Assembly (NCBI GenBank): GCA_033961575.1
Contig: CM066734.1
Coordinates: 85,892,501-85,956,500 of the forward strand
Direction: 5' to 3'
Origin: Aselliscus stoliczkanus
Lineage: Eukaryota > Chordata > Mammalia > Chiroptera > Hipposideridae
Length of the DNA: 64,000 nt
This document shows positions 11,361-25,700 of the stretch, piece after piece. Made by a program: the position numbers and the translations under genes. The first letter of the stretch is position 1. Every line of letters starts with the position of its first letter. Under the pieces are notes generated by a model. The model had not been told where the DNA came from. It saw only the letters and a program-made list of their open reading frames with translations, and did no database searches.

Positions 11361-12769
11361 TGTATTCAGTTCTTGATTGTTGGACCTTTAGCTTGTTCCC
11401 AGCTTTTTACTGTTATGAATAATGCAGTAAACAACTGTGAACATCACTGTAAATACCTAAGATTATTTGCATAGGGGACCTATAATATTATATTGTTTTT
11501 AAGTTCTTTATTTGCTTATGAGTGGTTACTTATATTCTCAAAAACAAGATTAACATGGAAAAATTTAAGCTTTATTAATAAATGTTTCTCACAGCCTGTA
11601 TTTTTCGTTCATGCTTGCATTTCGGGTCTGCTCGTGGTACATTTGTCATGACCATCCAGTGCTTTTACCATCAAATTTGTTTGATTTCCATTATATGACT
11701 TTGCCAGGTAACTCAATTGACCTGCTCTATCCAGCCTTAATTCTCACAGCCTATCTTCATAGTATTTTTTTCACCACAGAAAGCCTGGTTTCAGTAACCA
11801 TGCATTCCCCATGCCTATTATTTAATTATTTTAATGCTTTATAAAGCAAGAAGAAATTGTTCTCTCAATCCTTTAGGGTCTGATTATCTGATTTCTGAGC
11901 TTAGCTTGCCTACTTTTTGCTTGAAACATCTATTCACCAATTTGTTCTTATTCTTTAAAACACTAAAACCTGAAAACGAAAGCTTTACATGCTTTGGATG
12001 TGCTCTGTAGTTTTTCCTGGCCATCCCATCTCTTTTTCTGGTCACGCAGTCTAATGTTGTCTATTCTTTCATTTCTTTTGTTTTTTTCCACCTATGGACT
12101 GTCTATTCAACTCCCCTGAGGCTCTAGTCAAGGCAGACGTGGTCATGATACAGGGTGGACATGCTTGTAGGGGTTAAAAGCCCTGTATCCCCCTGTTAGC
12201 AAATGATTATTGCTACTAGGATAGATAATCCATATCTAATAAAGAGTGATGTCTACAGCTGTGATATTTTCCCTGGTATATCAGGGAAATCTGCTCTAAG
12301 GCTTTATGCCTTTAAAAATATGTACCTTGAATATTATCACTCACTTCAATGAGTGATGCCAAGAAATGCTATATGGACTACAGAGGAGGTTTAAGGCACT
12401 TTTTTCTACCATACCTGCACTGGACTTACATCCTTCTATTACATCATTTTTAATAGACCTTACTTTATATAAGGCTATATCAAGTCATAGTTTATAGTTG
12501 TAAAAACAGTACTCATGTAAGGCATGAGATATGCCTTATATGTAAAGTTTAAATATATGCTAACATGGGATGACATTGGGGGCTTTATTTAAAGTAGAAA
12601 AGTTCTCTTTCAGGCATCACTTGTGAATTTTGAAATGTAACAAAATAATAAAAGAGGAGAAGGAAAATGGAAGTGCAGAAGACGGATGAGAGATGTGATG
12701 AGTAAAGGACAGTAAGGATCACAGTGGGACACTGAACAGGACTGCATGGAGGAGACAGCACTGAAACCA

Positions 12770-12890
12770 CTCACTCTTATTGTGACCTCCAGCAGCCAGG
12801 ACCATGTTTTACTTATTTCTCGATTTCCTGTATCTAGTGAAGAACCTTGCACTGGGGATTAGAAAACTCACTGCTGAATGAATAAACTTC
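12770..12890 (+). repeat. L2-like 3' end fragment
   Basis: CAGCCAGGACCATGTTTTAC and the ending CTGAATGAATAAAC suggest an L2 terminus. Weak. Confidence 0.35.
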
Positions 12891-14009
12891 CTGCTTTAGA
12901 AGTCAGGTACTTATCTTGGTAAGCTTTTTTCCTAGAAGTTGAGGAGGGCCTTTAATAGGGGCCGATGATCTCTTCAGGATGCATTCAACCTTGGATTGTC
13001 CTTAATACCTTGTTTGGGGCTGTTCCACTTCACAAAGGCTCAATATGGCATTGCATCAGCACCTTTGACTCAGAGCTTGCACCTGCAGAGTTCAAAGGTG
13101 AGGGACGAAGGAGTCAGAGAAACAACTGAGAAATGATGACTGTCTTCCATGAAAGAAGGAGAAAATGCTCTGCTTTACTGTCTGGTATGGGGAAGAATAG
13201 GAGCTCTTCTTTGGTGAAGTCATCATTCCTGCGGTGGATTCAGAGTGTGGTGTTGCTGAATGTCTTCCAAACATGTGGACTGGCAGAAAGTGAAATGATT
13301 TTATTATCTATAGCCATTCATTATTAGTTGTGGCTTTGCAATAGCATTCACATGTCTAATTAAAATCCAGGAAAATTGGAACTTTAAAAATAAAATTCAG
13401 GCATCAAAATGTCACACATCAATACTTGTGTAATACCCCAGACAGAGGTGGTGTTTGAAATGGGCTGTGGAAAGTCTCACTGTGCACCTGGCTACCTGCT
13501 TTAGGTGTGGCTTTGGTTCTGAAGGACAGTGATGAGACCAGGAATCGCTGTGTAAGCATATATCTCCTCAGACAGCTCTCTATAAAAGTTCCTTTTTATT
13601 ACCCATGTCTATAGTCAGAGAAAGGTGTCTGGCTCTGTCCCTTCACCTTTCATCTAAATGCATTTCCTCCAGATTTATTCTGATTTGGTTAATTAATAAT
13701 TGCTTAGTTTAGAATGACTTCACCTTTATTACAAACCTGAGGGTTAATGGGTTCTCACGCCTGAGTGTGGGCTGTATGACTGATCCTGCTTTCATCGCTC
13801 TTCTCTGACTGTGCACATTGCAGGCAACTCACGCTTAGTATCTTAGCATCTAATATGTGCCCTTTAAATCGAGATAGTAATCAATATTGGGGATCAGCTA
13901 TTACATTGCAAAAAAGGGCAGGTGCATTTCATAATGTTTCTATTGTGTTTCATCATTCATATTTACACTTATTTGAAAGATAATCAGGAAAACTTACTAT
14001 CTTTGTAAA

Positions 14010-14011
<2 letters not shown>

Positions 14012-14086
<75 letters not shown>
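14012..14086. repeat. compound (AC)n(AG)n microsatellite
   Basis: About 16 AC units run directly into about 21 AG units without interruption. Confidence 0.95.
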
Positions 14087-14091
<5 letters not shown>

Positions 14092-14544
14092 TCAATATAT
14101 AGTAATACACATCCATCCCAGGATAGTTGGTCAGGATATTCTTAAAAATAATGTGGCACACCATATCAGAATGAATGAGAATCTCTTCATGTTTACTAAG
14201 AGTAACATAAGCTCTTTTAAGTCACTGAGATATCACCCCAAATTACTTTTTTTTGATTAAAAAAACTACTTAAAGAGTTCCCCACATACACACACTTTAT
14301 GATACATTTTATGATTTTTAGTGGAAGCTCTGCAAAGGGGTAGTGACTGGCTTGGACGGGACCCAAAAAAATGGTGTTAGTTTACCCTGGGCACTCGATG
14401 AGACAGTAAACTTGAGTATGTGTCTTCAAATACAATACACAGATTTTAAAACTTGTCTTGGATATAAGCTTGTGAACAGACATTATCTCAGTTCCCAAAA
14501 TACTGCATCTAGGAAAGTATCCTAATGAGAATTGTAATGAGGCT

Positions 14545-14950
14545 TACAGAGATTCAAGGATATCCATCACAGATTTATTTACGATAGCAAAAAGTTGGAA
14601 ACAGTCTAAACATCCAACAACATGGGAACATTTAATGAATGATGGCGCATGTATAAAATGGAATTCTTACAGCCAATTATATTCTGAAAAATAATTATAT
14701 CAAATTACATCCATGATAGAAATCCAAATATGCCCACTGCCCCCAGCCCCAAACACATATACACTGACAAATAGGAAAACAAAGATGGAAGAAAAAAATA
14801 CAACTTGAGAGGATTGGTTACCTCTGGGCTAATGGGTAATAGGTGAAAGATAAAAATTGATTCCGTCTCTTTATTTTTCTCTGAATTTTCCGAGTAAATT
14901 CTCCAACGTGTGTTGATTTGATAATTAAAAAATGAACTTTAAACATATTA
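14545..14950 (+). repeat. old L1ME-type 3' end
   Basis: TTTACGATAGCAAAAAGTTG, AACATCCAACAACATGGGAA and GGTTACCTCTGGGCTAATGG follow the order of an ancient L1 3' UTR in sense orientation. Family named from memory. Confidence 0.5.
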
Positions 14951-15877
14951 AGATGAGCCATCCCCAGTTTGTAGTAATATTCTGCCTGCTGTCCATATTG
15001 TGTTTTGGGGATGTTAACCCTTTAATATAGAGGAGCACGGGAGTGGCATGCTGCACCGAAACGGGCTTGTCTCCTACAAAGTACCAACCATGTTCATGAA
15101 ACGGCTTTTCTTGGGAGCAAAGAAGACATGAAAAGAGATGTGCATTAAATGGATGATTGTAATGGGATGTAAATTGTATCTCAATACAGCTTATTTAGAA
15201 AGAGAGATGAGAAACTAAAAGACCTAGGGAAGCTAAAATTGAGGGTCATTTTAGTTTTTAAATTCATTTGCCAATATATTCTAGAAAAAAGTCATTTAGT
15301 TTTCAGCTAGCACCAAGAGGAAGGAGTGGGACAAGAATATGGGGGAAAGAGGTCAGAAGGGAAAACCTCTGTCCGCTCTCCTTTAAGTTCCTGACTTCTA
15401 CCTTTGCAATTCTGTCATGTACATTCCTTGCTGCTGAAGTTCTTTCTTCTTGCTTCAAGGCCTCGAGCTATCCAGATGCCATTAATACTTGGTCTGCTAT
15501 AGTGAGCAGAGGACAAATCCAGATTTTACCTGAAGTAAGCTCTGTAATAAATAGGGGCATATCCATTTTTTGCCCTTATGTAAATATTTTAAACCTTGGA
15601 AAAACCTATCTAGTTTTAAATTTATCTGATTCATCTCCAGTGCTCGCTAGTCCTTGAAATTTCTAAAAAGGCATGGGTGGGACATTAAAAAATTTTTTTC
15701 TATGTGATTAAGTAATTAAAACATTTCCTATTTTGGGGTATCATGGGACATTATTTTAAGAAATTTAGTGGTTATTATAATGTCAAATTGATATTAAAAT
15801 AACCTTTAAATAGAGAGTTTTAGTATACACTTTGTAATGTTATTTAAATATAAGTGTTCATAATGTTTATTTATTAT

Positions 15878-16045
15878 AATAACAATCATGACTATTATTT
15901 ATTGAGCATTTTTGAAACCTCATCTTATTTAAACCTCACAACATCTTTATGAGATCAGTAAGGTTTTTAATCCCTATGTTATAGGTGTAAAATGTTCAGG
16001 CTTGGAGTGAATTAATTTGCCCACTATCATATAATGCAACGGCTG
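15878..16045 (-). repeat. MIR SINE
   Basis: TTATTTATTGAGCATTTTTG, ACCTCACAACATCTTTATGA and TTGCCCACTATCATATAATG match the opposite strand of MIR. Confidence 0.7.
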
Positions 16046-17329
16046 ACCCAGGACAGAGAACCATGTCTTACTCTCAGTCCCCTGACTTTGAGTTTTCTTC
16101 ATTCTGCTTTTGGCTATTGCTGCTTTGGAAAGTCGGATGTGCTTTTATTTTCCCTGTTTATTTGCTTTCTTTTAAGTGCAAGTGTTATACTCATTGATGG
16201 AGCAGGCATCAAGCATGCATAACTTTCTCAAGAATTTATGGTTATGTTAGCCACACTCCACATTTTATTCGTAACACTTTTTCATAGAACCAAAGGGGCA
16301 CATTTAAAGAAGACAACAGACCAGCCTGTGTTTCACTTAGCAAAGCTTTCAGAGTTGTGACTACAGTTCTCTACCTCTCTGCCAATAAATAATATTTCAC
16401 ATCCATATATTTAAGTAGTAAAAGATTTGACATTTTCTTACTGAGTATTACTACATTTTTACTCCAGTTCTGCTTCGACAAAACACAGCCTGCCATGTGT
16501 GTCCCTCTCATAATGTGTGACAGTTATTAAGAGCACATTCTCACAGAGTGATGCTGACATTCTTTAGGTATCAATAATCTATTGAAAGGGGCACAAATTA
16601 TCCCCATCTCTTCCTTTTGGTCATAGACCCATATTTCTTTCCAGAAGAATATGTCCTCCAACTTGAAAAATGTAAGCTCTTGGGACATTTTTTATATGGC
16701 TTTGATGGCCAAAGAATTCCTTTAGAAATCAAATAAAAATCTTTTTTTTTTTACCTGTTTTTCATTCTTGCATATTATTAAACGTTTTCTCACCACCAAA
16801 TGTGCCTTGTTTCCCTTAGGGATTCCCACCTGTAAACTCTCAGTGGAAACTAGTTGGTATACACCACTAATCCTAGAATAATTATGTAAAGGAAAGGCTC
16901 TTCCTCCCCCTCCTCCCCTCACCAAACAGACAAAAAATAATGACTCACTAATTATGGCATTGGTTTCCTGGAATTAGCTGGAAATCATGGTCCCATAATA
17001 GTGGCTAACACAGGAAAAATCGGAGCCTTTTTAGTTCCCTTATATATGGCCCCTTAAGTTATATTTGTTTTTACCCTAAAGAAATAACGGGATATTTGCA
17101 AAATAAATTGAATTGCTAAAAATGCCAAAAGGCGAGATTACCAATGACATGTATTTATGGGAATTTAATTATACTTTGACATTTCTGAAATAAGAGTTTG
17201 AAGCAACTCATAAAAAAAGAGACATTTTAGTTATATAAAAGGAAAGTCACAGCATAATTACTATTAGTAAAGCTGTATACAACATAATATTCATATTGTG
17301 TTTGAGATTTCAGTTAAAAAACTAAGAAG

Positions 17330-17470
17330 CCAAAGGCAGCTGTCATTCATCAGATGCTACTGTATGCCAAGCACCGTACTCTGTGCTGTCATCTACTTAA
17401 TTTTATTTTTACAGCAAACCTAGGGCAAGGGGTAGGAAGTGTTATTGTGTTTATTTTAATTTGTATTGCC
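17330..17470 (-). repeat. MIR-like SINE fragment
   Basis: TACTGTATGCCAAGCACCGT, followed by CTTAATTTTATTTTTACAGC, resembles the MIR core. Confidence 0.45.
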
Positions 17471-18189
17471 CAGGTGGAGATCTTTTTGCCTCCAAAGCCC
17501 AAGTTCTTTCCAGTGACTCAGGTTGCATGCTTGTGCGGACCTAATGGCAAACGTGATTACTCTGCTGGGTAACTACTGGCTCTTAACTGAGAGTTGTCAG
17601 TATCATCCCACCTTCACACATGAAGAATTACTCAGACCATACTTTGTCCTATTGTGCTACATGGAGCAGAATAACTGGTATGCATCCACATTTTGCCCTG
17701 GGATCTGGGATTTGGGAACTCCTGGGATCTCTACTCACGTCTTTCCCCGCTCTTGCCAATCCTTGCTACCTCTGCCAGGTAAGACACTCCCAAGACCTGC
17801 AGAGACACAGCTGTTTCACCTTCTTGTTTCTTCTGTACAGCCCTGCAGTGCCAGCCAAGCCAATTACATTATGAGGCACAAATCAGATAAGCTACTCTAA
17901 TAATGTTCTCTCTCCTCTTGGAAGTGCTCACTTCCTCACTACCAAGAAAAAAGAAGTGTATGTCACCAGGAAAACTTTCAATTTATTGGTCAGAATTCTG
18001 AAGATTTATCTGTCACCTCAAGAAGTCTAATAGGTGCTAACTGAACTGCATTCTATTGCTTTTTCACATTAACTCATTTTCACTAAATTAAAGTATATAG
18101 GACAAGATCCTTGGTGACTTTCCTACTTTCATATGGGACTCTTTCCTTTTGTCATTCCCCTAATTAAGGTGCCACTTTCTAAAGCTACT

Positions 18190-18320
18190 TTCCTTCCCTC
18201 CCTTTATTTACTCAACATATTTCTTGAGCACCGAGTAGTGCCAGGCACTGAGTTACATTCTAGGTGTACAACAAAACTTCGTTTCTGCCCTCATGGAGCT
18301 TCTAGCCTACTCTAAGAAGA
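18190..18320 (+). repeat. ancient repeat core (class uncertain)
   Basis: TTATTTACTCAACATATTTC, GTGCCAGGCACTGAGTTACA and CTGCCCTCATGGAGCTTCTA are the common ancient mammalian repeat motif also seen at 42001-42060. Confidence 0.45.
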
Positions 18321-19969
18321 CATTAATCAAATAACAGCATGCAAATACAATGGCAAACTTTGAAAACTGGCGAGAAAGAGAAGTGCAGGGGCTCTGGGTG
18401 CCTATATAGAGGGGGCCTTGGTCTTGTGTCGGGCATGGGGTCGCCACAGAAGGCCTCTCAGAAGAAGTGGCTGTTTGGATTGCATATGCTTTTCAAGGTT
18501 TTATTAATAATAGGCAAGAAAGACCTTTGTAGTTTTCTTCCCTTTCACTGGATTTGCTAGGCACCTGGCGGACGTCTGGTGTATTTTTATCACAGTCATC
18601 TTCCACATAGTGCTTTCACGTTCCCTGAGGACAGGGGCTCTGTTACTTATCCTCACATGCCCCAATATCAGCCTGATGTCTTTTTATGCTCCTCTTAGGC
18701 TATAGGGCAAGGGGCTATTATAGTAGGATAAGCACTGTACCACAGAATCTTGAAGCTTTCCAAACTGTTTGTGGATTTTGTTCATTTTTAAAAACAAGTG
18801 TTGTCCTTTTTTTGGTATTTAGGTTTGTTAATTTGTTTGTTTTTAATAAGCATTTTTTTAACCTCAAAAAATGATTCTCTTAATTTCCCTGCTTTTATCT
18901 CAGGTCTGGTCAGAGTTCCATGCTCTACATGATTTTAGTGTTTTCAAATGAGTAGGAATGTGTTGCCCTTATTTTTTATTTATTTATTTTTTTGGTCCTT
19001 GTATCACAGGGCATATTATAAGCAACTAGTAATTGTCCCAAAACAAAGCTTGTAGGCAAAGTAACAGAACCACCCATTAAATCCCTAAGAGAACAGAGAG
19101 CTTTTCTCATTCTCTCAAAGTACCCATTCGTTCCTGGCTCTGGCTTGTACACTGACCTCATCTATGGCAGTGGACCCACTGAGGTTTGGCCCCAGACACT
19201 GTTTAATAATGTTAGAAGCAACACCATCCAATTTGTTGGTAGGTGTGACAGAACCATCTTGTTACTATTTGGTCCAACTGTTGTTATGTGATTATTTTAC
19301 ATTTAAGGTTGTGCCACTCCATTTGTGGGAGGTGGCGTCTTAAGTGAGAGTGAGATTATTTGTTATATTCATCACCATAGTCTTTACAATCTACTGGGAA
19401 CTGGTATGATCCTCAGGCCAGAAAGATGGATGGAGTAGGGAGGTCTTTGCTTGGTGGTAGAGATACACCCTTCTATTGGCCTTGAAGGAAATGGCTCAGA
19501 ATGCCCCACGGCCTGATTTTGTCAGTGGGAAGGAAGATATGAAAGCAAGGACTGGTAGTGGGTACAGAAGGCACCCAGGTGAGTTGTGGTGAGTGAACTT
19601 TTACTAGCTGACTGGACTACACTATTGTTTGATTCAGACAAACTTGAAATTTCACAAAAGCAGTGTCCCCACTGTGAGCTTGACAGCTTCTCAATACTTA
19701 ATGTTTATTTTTTTCATGAAATCAATGATCATATTAATGAATATGATTTTTAAATATTGTATAATGATATGTGACAACATTTAGAAGATCTGCATAACTC
19801 AGTGAAGTGATATTTTTAAAATAAGCAGTGCATGATATCACTATATCCATTCAAAATGCAAGATAGACCAATATTGGATTTTAATATTACAGAGTTAGGA
19901 AAGCTCCTCAAATTCCACATTGCAACTAACCTTTACTGATATGTGATGTATAAAACTGAAAACAACAAA

Positions 19970-20070
19970 GGCCCGCTCCCTCCCGCCCTCCTCCCTCCGT
20001 CCGTCCCCAGAGCGCTGAATTATTCAGGAGCCCGATGGCGGCGCTGGCGCTGGGGCGCGGGCCTGGCCTC
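19970..20070 (+). other. isolated CpG-rich patch with a 26-codon ORF
   Basis: About 100 bp with roughly a dozen CpG dinucleotides in an AT-rich intron that is otherwise CpG-poor. On the plus strand it looks like a 5' UTR followed by ATG at 20035, reading MAALALGRGPGLPLVSIRET to TGA at 20113-20115. I do not recognise the peptide. It could be a cryptic promoter/first exon, a captured fragment of another gene's 5' end, or chance. No poly(A) or target-site duplication was seen. Confidence 0.4.
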
Positions 20071-20934
20071 CCTCTGGTATCAATTAGAGAAACTGATCTG
20101 ACCAAGTGCTGGTGAGAAAACTGGTCATGTCAGATTTACTGAGAGGCAGTAGGTTGTTCTTCAACATGGTGTCTTCAAGAGTAATTTTCATATACTTTCA
20201 AACCTATTACTGCATTAGTTAGGAATTTTCTCTACATACGAGTACATGATACTTCTGAATATTTTATGATGTACATTATATATGTTGTATATATTATACT
20301 ATTGATAATATAGAACATTTTATGTAAACAAATTATTTGTATGATCTTCTGGTCAATCATGGTGAATTGAGCACTTGCTGAATCATACTGCATCCCATCT
20401 GCTCAAAGTTCAGACATTTAGCAAAATATTTTTAACATTAATACACACAGTTGTTCTAGAAAACAAGAACTAGAATAAGGATAGCCCCCTAGAAGAAAAA
20501 AAGCAATGGGAAAAAAATATGGTTCAGAACAGTCAGAAGCTGTGAAGTCAGTTCATAGGCAGGAGAGGCTTGAAACCCATGTGAATGCTTTGAAAAAGGT
20601 GCTGGCAATTTTATGCCCATACATGTTGTATACATAGCTTGAGGCCACATTGGCATAGCTTGTGTGAAACTGGGTGCTGGGAAAGGCTTTCTACTACTTT
20701 GACTGAGCTTAGAACAGCTTGCACAGTTATGGGAGCACAGCTTTTACAGTTTTAAGAGTCCAGAGCTGAGCTTTAGCAGAAGAAAGTCTGAAAAATGGAT
20801 CTGTGAAGGGTGTAGCCCTGAGTGCCAGGCCTGCTCTGGAACCAGACCTCTAGCAGAGCTTATGCCAAGGCCACCACTAGCTTGTTATATGAGACCATGA
20901 TGCCCTAGGAGGAGACATTCCATGGAAAATGACT

Positions 20935-21855
20935 ACACAGGCAATTAACAAAGACAATAAAGGGAAAACAACAAATCAGGCAAAAATCTGACACAAGCAT
21001 AACAGTACAATCAAAAGGACTTTAAAATATATATTTTTTATGCCATTAACAAGATAAAGAAGGGATTATAGCCATGAGAGAATGGAAGTTTAAAAACAAG
21101 AATATGGGTTATGCAATAATAACAGATAATTATGAGAAATAATCAATTAGAAATATTGGAAATGACAAATATTGAAATTTAAGAAAAAATAAAACTTAAA
21201 AGCAGACTGAATAGCAGAAAAGTAAACCCACTTGAATAATAAAATGAACTCATTTGAGAATTCAACAAAAAGATAAAGAACTAGAAGAGATAGCTTGGGA
21301 TATGGATGATAAATTTAAGAAACTTCTTCAAGAGGGAATATTAGAGATAAATGTAGATGAAACATTTTAAGGGAAAATCACTGATCATTTTATTAAACTA
21401 AAGAGAGATATGAGTCCTGAGTTTGAAAAACTATTTCTCAAGTGCTAAGAAATATTAAAATAATAATACTTAGATATATAATATTAAAACTTCAGAACAT
21501 TAACAATTGTAAAATTATAAGGATAAAGAGAATATCTACAAACATGGATTTGAGTGAAGACTGATTACTTATCAATGGTCTCAAGTGTCAGGAGACAATA
21601 GGGTAATATCTTCAAAATTTTGAGGAAAACACTAATTTAGAAATTTGTTCCTGGCCAAACTATCACTCAAAAGTGATGGTGAAACAAAGAAATTTCCAGA
21701 TATATAAAGACTCAGAAATTTTATCTTCTTTACAATGAGCCTCAAAAACAGTAGTAGAATACAAAATGTAAAGGTGAGCTCCTCTCCAAAAATTATGTCT
21801 CTCTGAGTGTTGATTGTATAAACTGACATTAATAACTTATTAACATATTTGATAA
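20935..21855 (+). mobile_element. old L1/HAL1-like ORF1-region fragment
   Basis: A-rich sense sequence whose end (CAAAAGTGATGGTGAAACAA, then TTCCAGATATATAAAGACTC) parallels the end of L1 ORF1 seen again at 24930-24975. No ORF is intact. Assignment between HAL1 and an older L1 is uncertain. Confidence 0.5.
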
Positions 21856-22039
21856 GTTGGAAATAAAAATCCCAGTCAACAATACTATAGGATTTGTGTG
21901 GAAGAACATTGTGGAGGATGAGTGAAAGTGCAGGACAAAGAAAATCTCAGCTGTTCAAATTTTTAGGAATGTTCAGTTCTTTTTTGAAATTCATTAAAGA
22001 GGAACCAAATAAACAGGGAAAGGTACCATGTGATTATGT

Positions 22040-22150
22040 TACTTATATAGATAGCTTGTAGACATAGTATAGATAGTATATAGTATAGATGGTATACAGA
22101 TATATCTATATATAGACATATAGATAGTATAATCAATATATAGATAGTAT
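22040..22150. repeat. TAGATAG-rich degenerate minisatellite
   Basis: Irregular repeats of ATAGATAGTAT and TATAGACATA over about 110 bp, A/T-rich with G on one strand. Confidence 0.6.
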
Positions 22151-22744
22151 GTCCAAATGTTCCAGTTTTCCAGAATAGTCTGTTTATTCCTATCGTTCTG
22201 GCATTCCATTTAATTTCATGTTGGACTTGGATTATATATTTTTTAACAATGCAAATTATTATTAGTAGTGGTAATCTTTGTTATTATTATTGTATTAAAA
22301 ATCCAAATTGGATGTGGTAACTTCCAGTTCATAATTCTAGCCTCCATCGTCATCCCATCTAGTATAGTGTGACACTCCTTTGCAGTAAAAAGAGTTGTCA
22401 TTTTAATTTGTGGTTTAATTTGAAAGACAGAGATAACCCATCTTTCTTTGCCTCTTTTTCCCTGACACAAAGACACCTCCCTTTGGACAGCTTGCAAGGT
22501 ACCTGCTTGTTAAAGTGTGCTAAAAAAATATCATCAGACACTTCAGAGAAACTTAATCAATCATAATAATGGTTTGATTTTTTTCATCCAATTCATGGAA
22601 TCAATGTAAAGGTTTTAGAAATTTATTATATAAAAATATGAAACATCTGACATTATTATGAATATAATAGTAAATTTGACTTAAAAGTTCATTATTGAAG
22701 ATGAAATACTTAGTTTTCGTGGTGATAATATAAACATGAATATC

Positions 22745-25700
22745 AATGCAGAACAACCCTTATTAAGAAACCTATGGGCAGGAGACACTTCTGAAATGGT
22801 GTCATGAATAGGTTCATGGACCCTCTCCCCAGTGAAGCAACCATACTGGTGAATGGTATTTTAAAAAATCATTTTAAATATCTGAAAATTCTTAAAGAGC
22901 ATGTAGCAAATGCAGAAACATTCATTCAAGAAAATCTACTAAGTATCTCTAAGAAAAGTACAAGTCTGTTGCATTTGAGCCATGACCCACTGCATCCCAC
23001 CTTTCCTCCAGCACAGCATAGCTGAAGTTCTATTCTGGGCAGGGGTATCCAAGAACACAGGGCTCCCACTATACTTAGATCCCAGTCTAGCATCTTCCCA
23101 GAAGGTGACAGGTTGCCAGAACTTCTCAACTCTCTCAGCTCATTGTTATAGAAGCTCTATTCCAAATGAGAGCAGCTGAGGATTTGGGGGCTCCTTCCCT
23201 CCACACAGCTCCCATTCATAGGGCAGTAGCTCTACGTCAGGTGTTGCAAGTCAAGAATACTGGGTCTCATTTACCCTTATTCCAGCTTATTTGTAGAGAA
23301 GGGAATTTATGCCAGAAGAAGCAAACTGTGAAGACAAGGGTGTACCACCACTCCTGCCCCTAAATACTAGTTTATAAGGCAGGGGTATCATCCTGATAGC
23401 AGTGGGCCACTGTGTTCACCCATAGGTCTGGAGAAGTGGCTCAGTCATTGCGTAGGGGGACAGACAGGATGCAAGAACAGAGAGCTCCATAGCTCTTCCT
23501 AAGGAAAATGACTCAATTTAGAGAGAGTGTAGGGAAGTTCAAGCCTAAAGGACTGTCAAAAACAATGGAGATTTTGGTGGTGGAAGATTAAGAGGAGACT
23601 GGTAGTCCATGAGAACAACAAGCTAAACCACAGATCAGCTATATGTTTAACAGAGAGAAACAGGGAAAGATATCGGAAAACACCTCCTGGCATTGGAACA
23701 AAAGACTAGACAGAAGGACTACCACCCCTGTAAATAAACTCGAATCTAACTGATTCAAACTGTAGAGCAATTTATTCCCCAAGGTATTGTTGAAACAATA
23801 GGGCAATCAATTGATAATTAGTGGGGCCTAATGGCTGGGAGGGATACCAATAAAAGGAAGTCTAGATATAGTTAAAGAAAGTTCTGGTAAAACAGCTGTC
23901 ATCGTATCGTGATTGTGTGTATGCCCAAGGCTGTGCTCTCTGAGGAGTGACATCAGTGGTTGCACACTACAAGTGAAATAGAGTTCACTGAAGTAGTAAA
24001 GCCAAGTCACTAAACAAATAAACAATAAGAAGTCCCAGTAAGGTGGATCTGTATTCAGAGTTGCTATAATATGTTATCTAAAATGTCCAGTTTTCAAAAA
24101 ATTGAGACATGCAAAGGAACAGTAATGTGTGAGACCTATCTACACACAGGGAGAAAAACAGCGGGCAAAAGAAATTGCCTGTGAGAGAGCCCAGACTTCA
24201 AATTTAGCTGACAAAGACTTCAAAGCAGCTATTGTAAATATATTCAATAAAGTAAAGGAACTATATTTAGAGATGTAAATGAAAGCATGATGACAATGTT
24301 TCATTAAATAGAGAATATCACTAAAAGATAGAAATTATCAAAAAAGTGGCAATTTTGAAGTTGAAAAGCCAAATAACTAAATGACAAAATTCATTAGAGA
24401 GGCTCAACAGTAGATCTGAACTGTTAGAAGAAAGAATTTGTGAACTTGAAAACAGATCCATAGAGATTTTGTCATCTGAAGAAAAGAGTAAAAGAATAAA
24501 GAAGAATGAACAGTCTCAGGGAAATGTGGGAAGTCTATTAAACACACCAAAATATGTGTAATGGAATTACCAGAACAAAAGAGAGAAATGAGCAGAAAAT
24601 ACATTTGAAAAAATAATGGCAGGACACTTTCCAAATTTGATGAAGAGCATTAATATAAACATGCAAAGAATTCAACAAGTTGCAACTAGGATAAATCCCA
24701 AGAGATATACCCCCCAAACATATCATACTTAAAATGCTGAAAAGCAAAAAGAAAACCCTGAAAACAGCAAGAGAAAATAACTCGTCAAATATAAGGGAAC
24801 CCCAGTAACATTAATAGCTTATTTATCATCAGAAGCAATGGAGGAAAGAAGACGGTGAGATGACATATTTAAAGTGCTGAAAGAAAAAAAACTGTCAAAA
24901 GAGAATCTTATATTTAGTAAAATTATTTCTCAAAAATGAAGGTAAAAAAAGATATTGCCAGACAAACAAAAACTTAGAGAATTTGTTGCTAGCAGACCTG
25001 CCTTACAAGATATATATACTAAAGGAACTTTTTATATTGAAAGCAAGTGACCTCAGACAGTAATTTTAATGCACACACACAAAAACCAAAGAGCTCCAGT
25101 AAAGGTAATCATGTAGGTAATTATAAAACTGCATAATTGTGTATTTCTTTATTCTTCTCTTTACTTATTTAAAAAGCAAATACATGCAAATATATGTACA
25201 TAATTGTACTGATGTGCTTATAACATATACAAATGTAATGTACTTGATAATAGCATACAAAGGAGGCAGGTGGAAGCAGAATTGTAAGCCAATGACACTA
25301 GATGGTTAAGATGAATCCACAGGAACAAATGAATAGAAACAAATGACATATAATACTTTCTCTAATTTCTTCTATCAGATATTCTAAAAGGTATAAAAAT
25401 TATATAAAATAATAGTTTGACAACATATTTTGGGTTTATAACATATAAAAATGCAATAAGATGTGATATGTAGAATAATAGAATTTAAAAGGAAAAGAAG
25501 GAATAGAGCTATATATGATTAATAGTTCCATCTCATTGGAACTAATCAACATGAATCTGAAGTTAATTCTGATAGGTTAATAAGTGTACTGTAAACTCTA
25601 GAGCAACCACTAGGAAAATAACTCAAGAATAAAGTTAAAAATATATTAGGAAATTAAAATGTTACACTAGAAAATATTCCCTTAATTAAAAAGAATGCAG

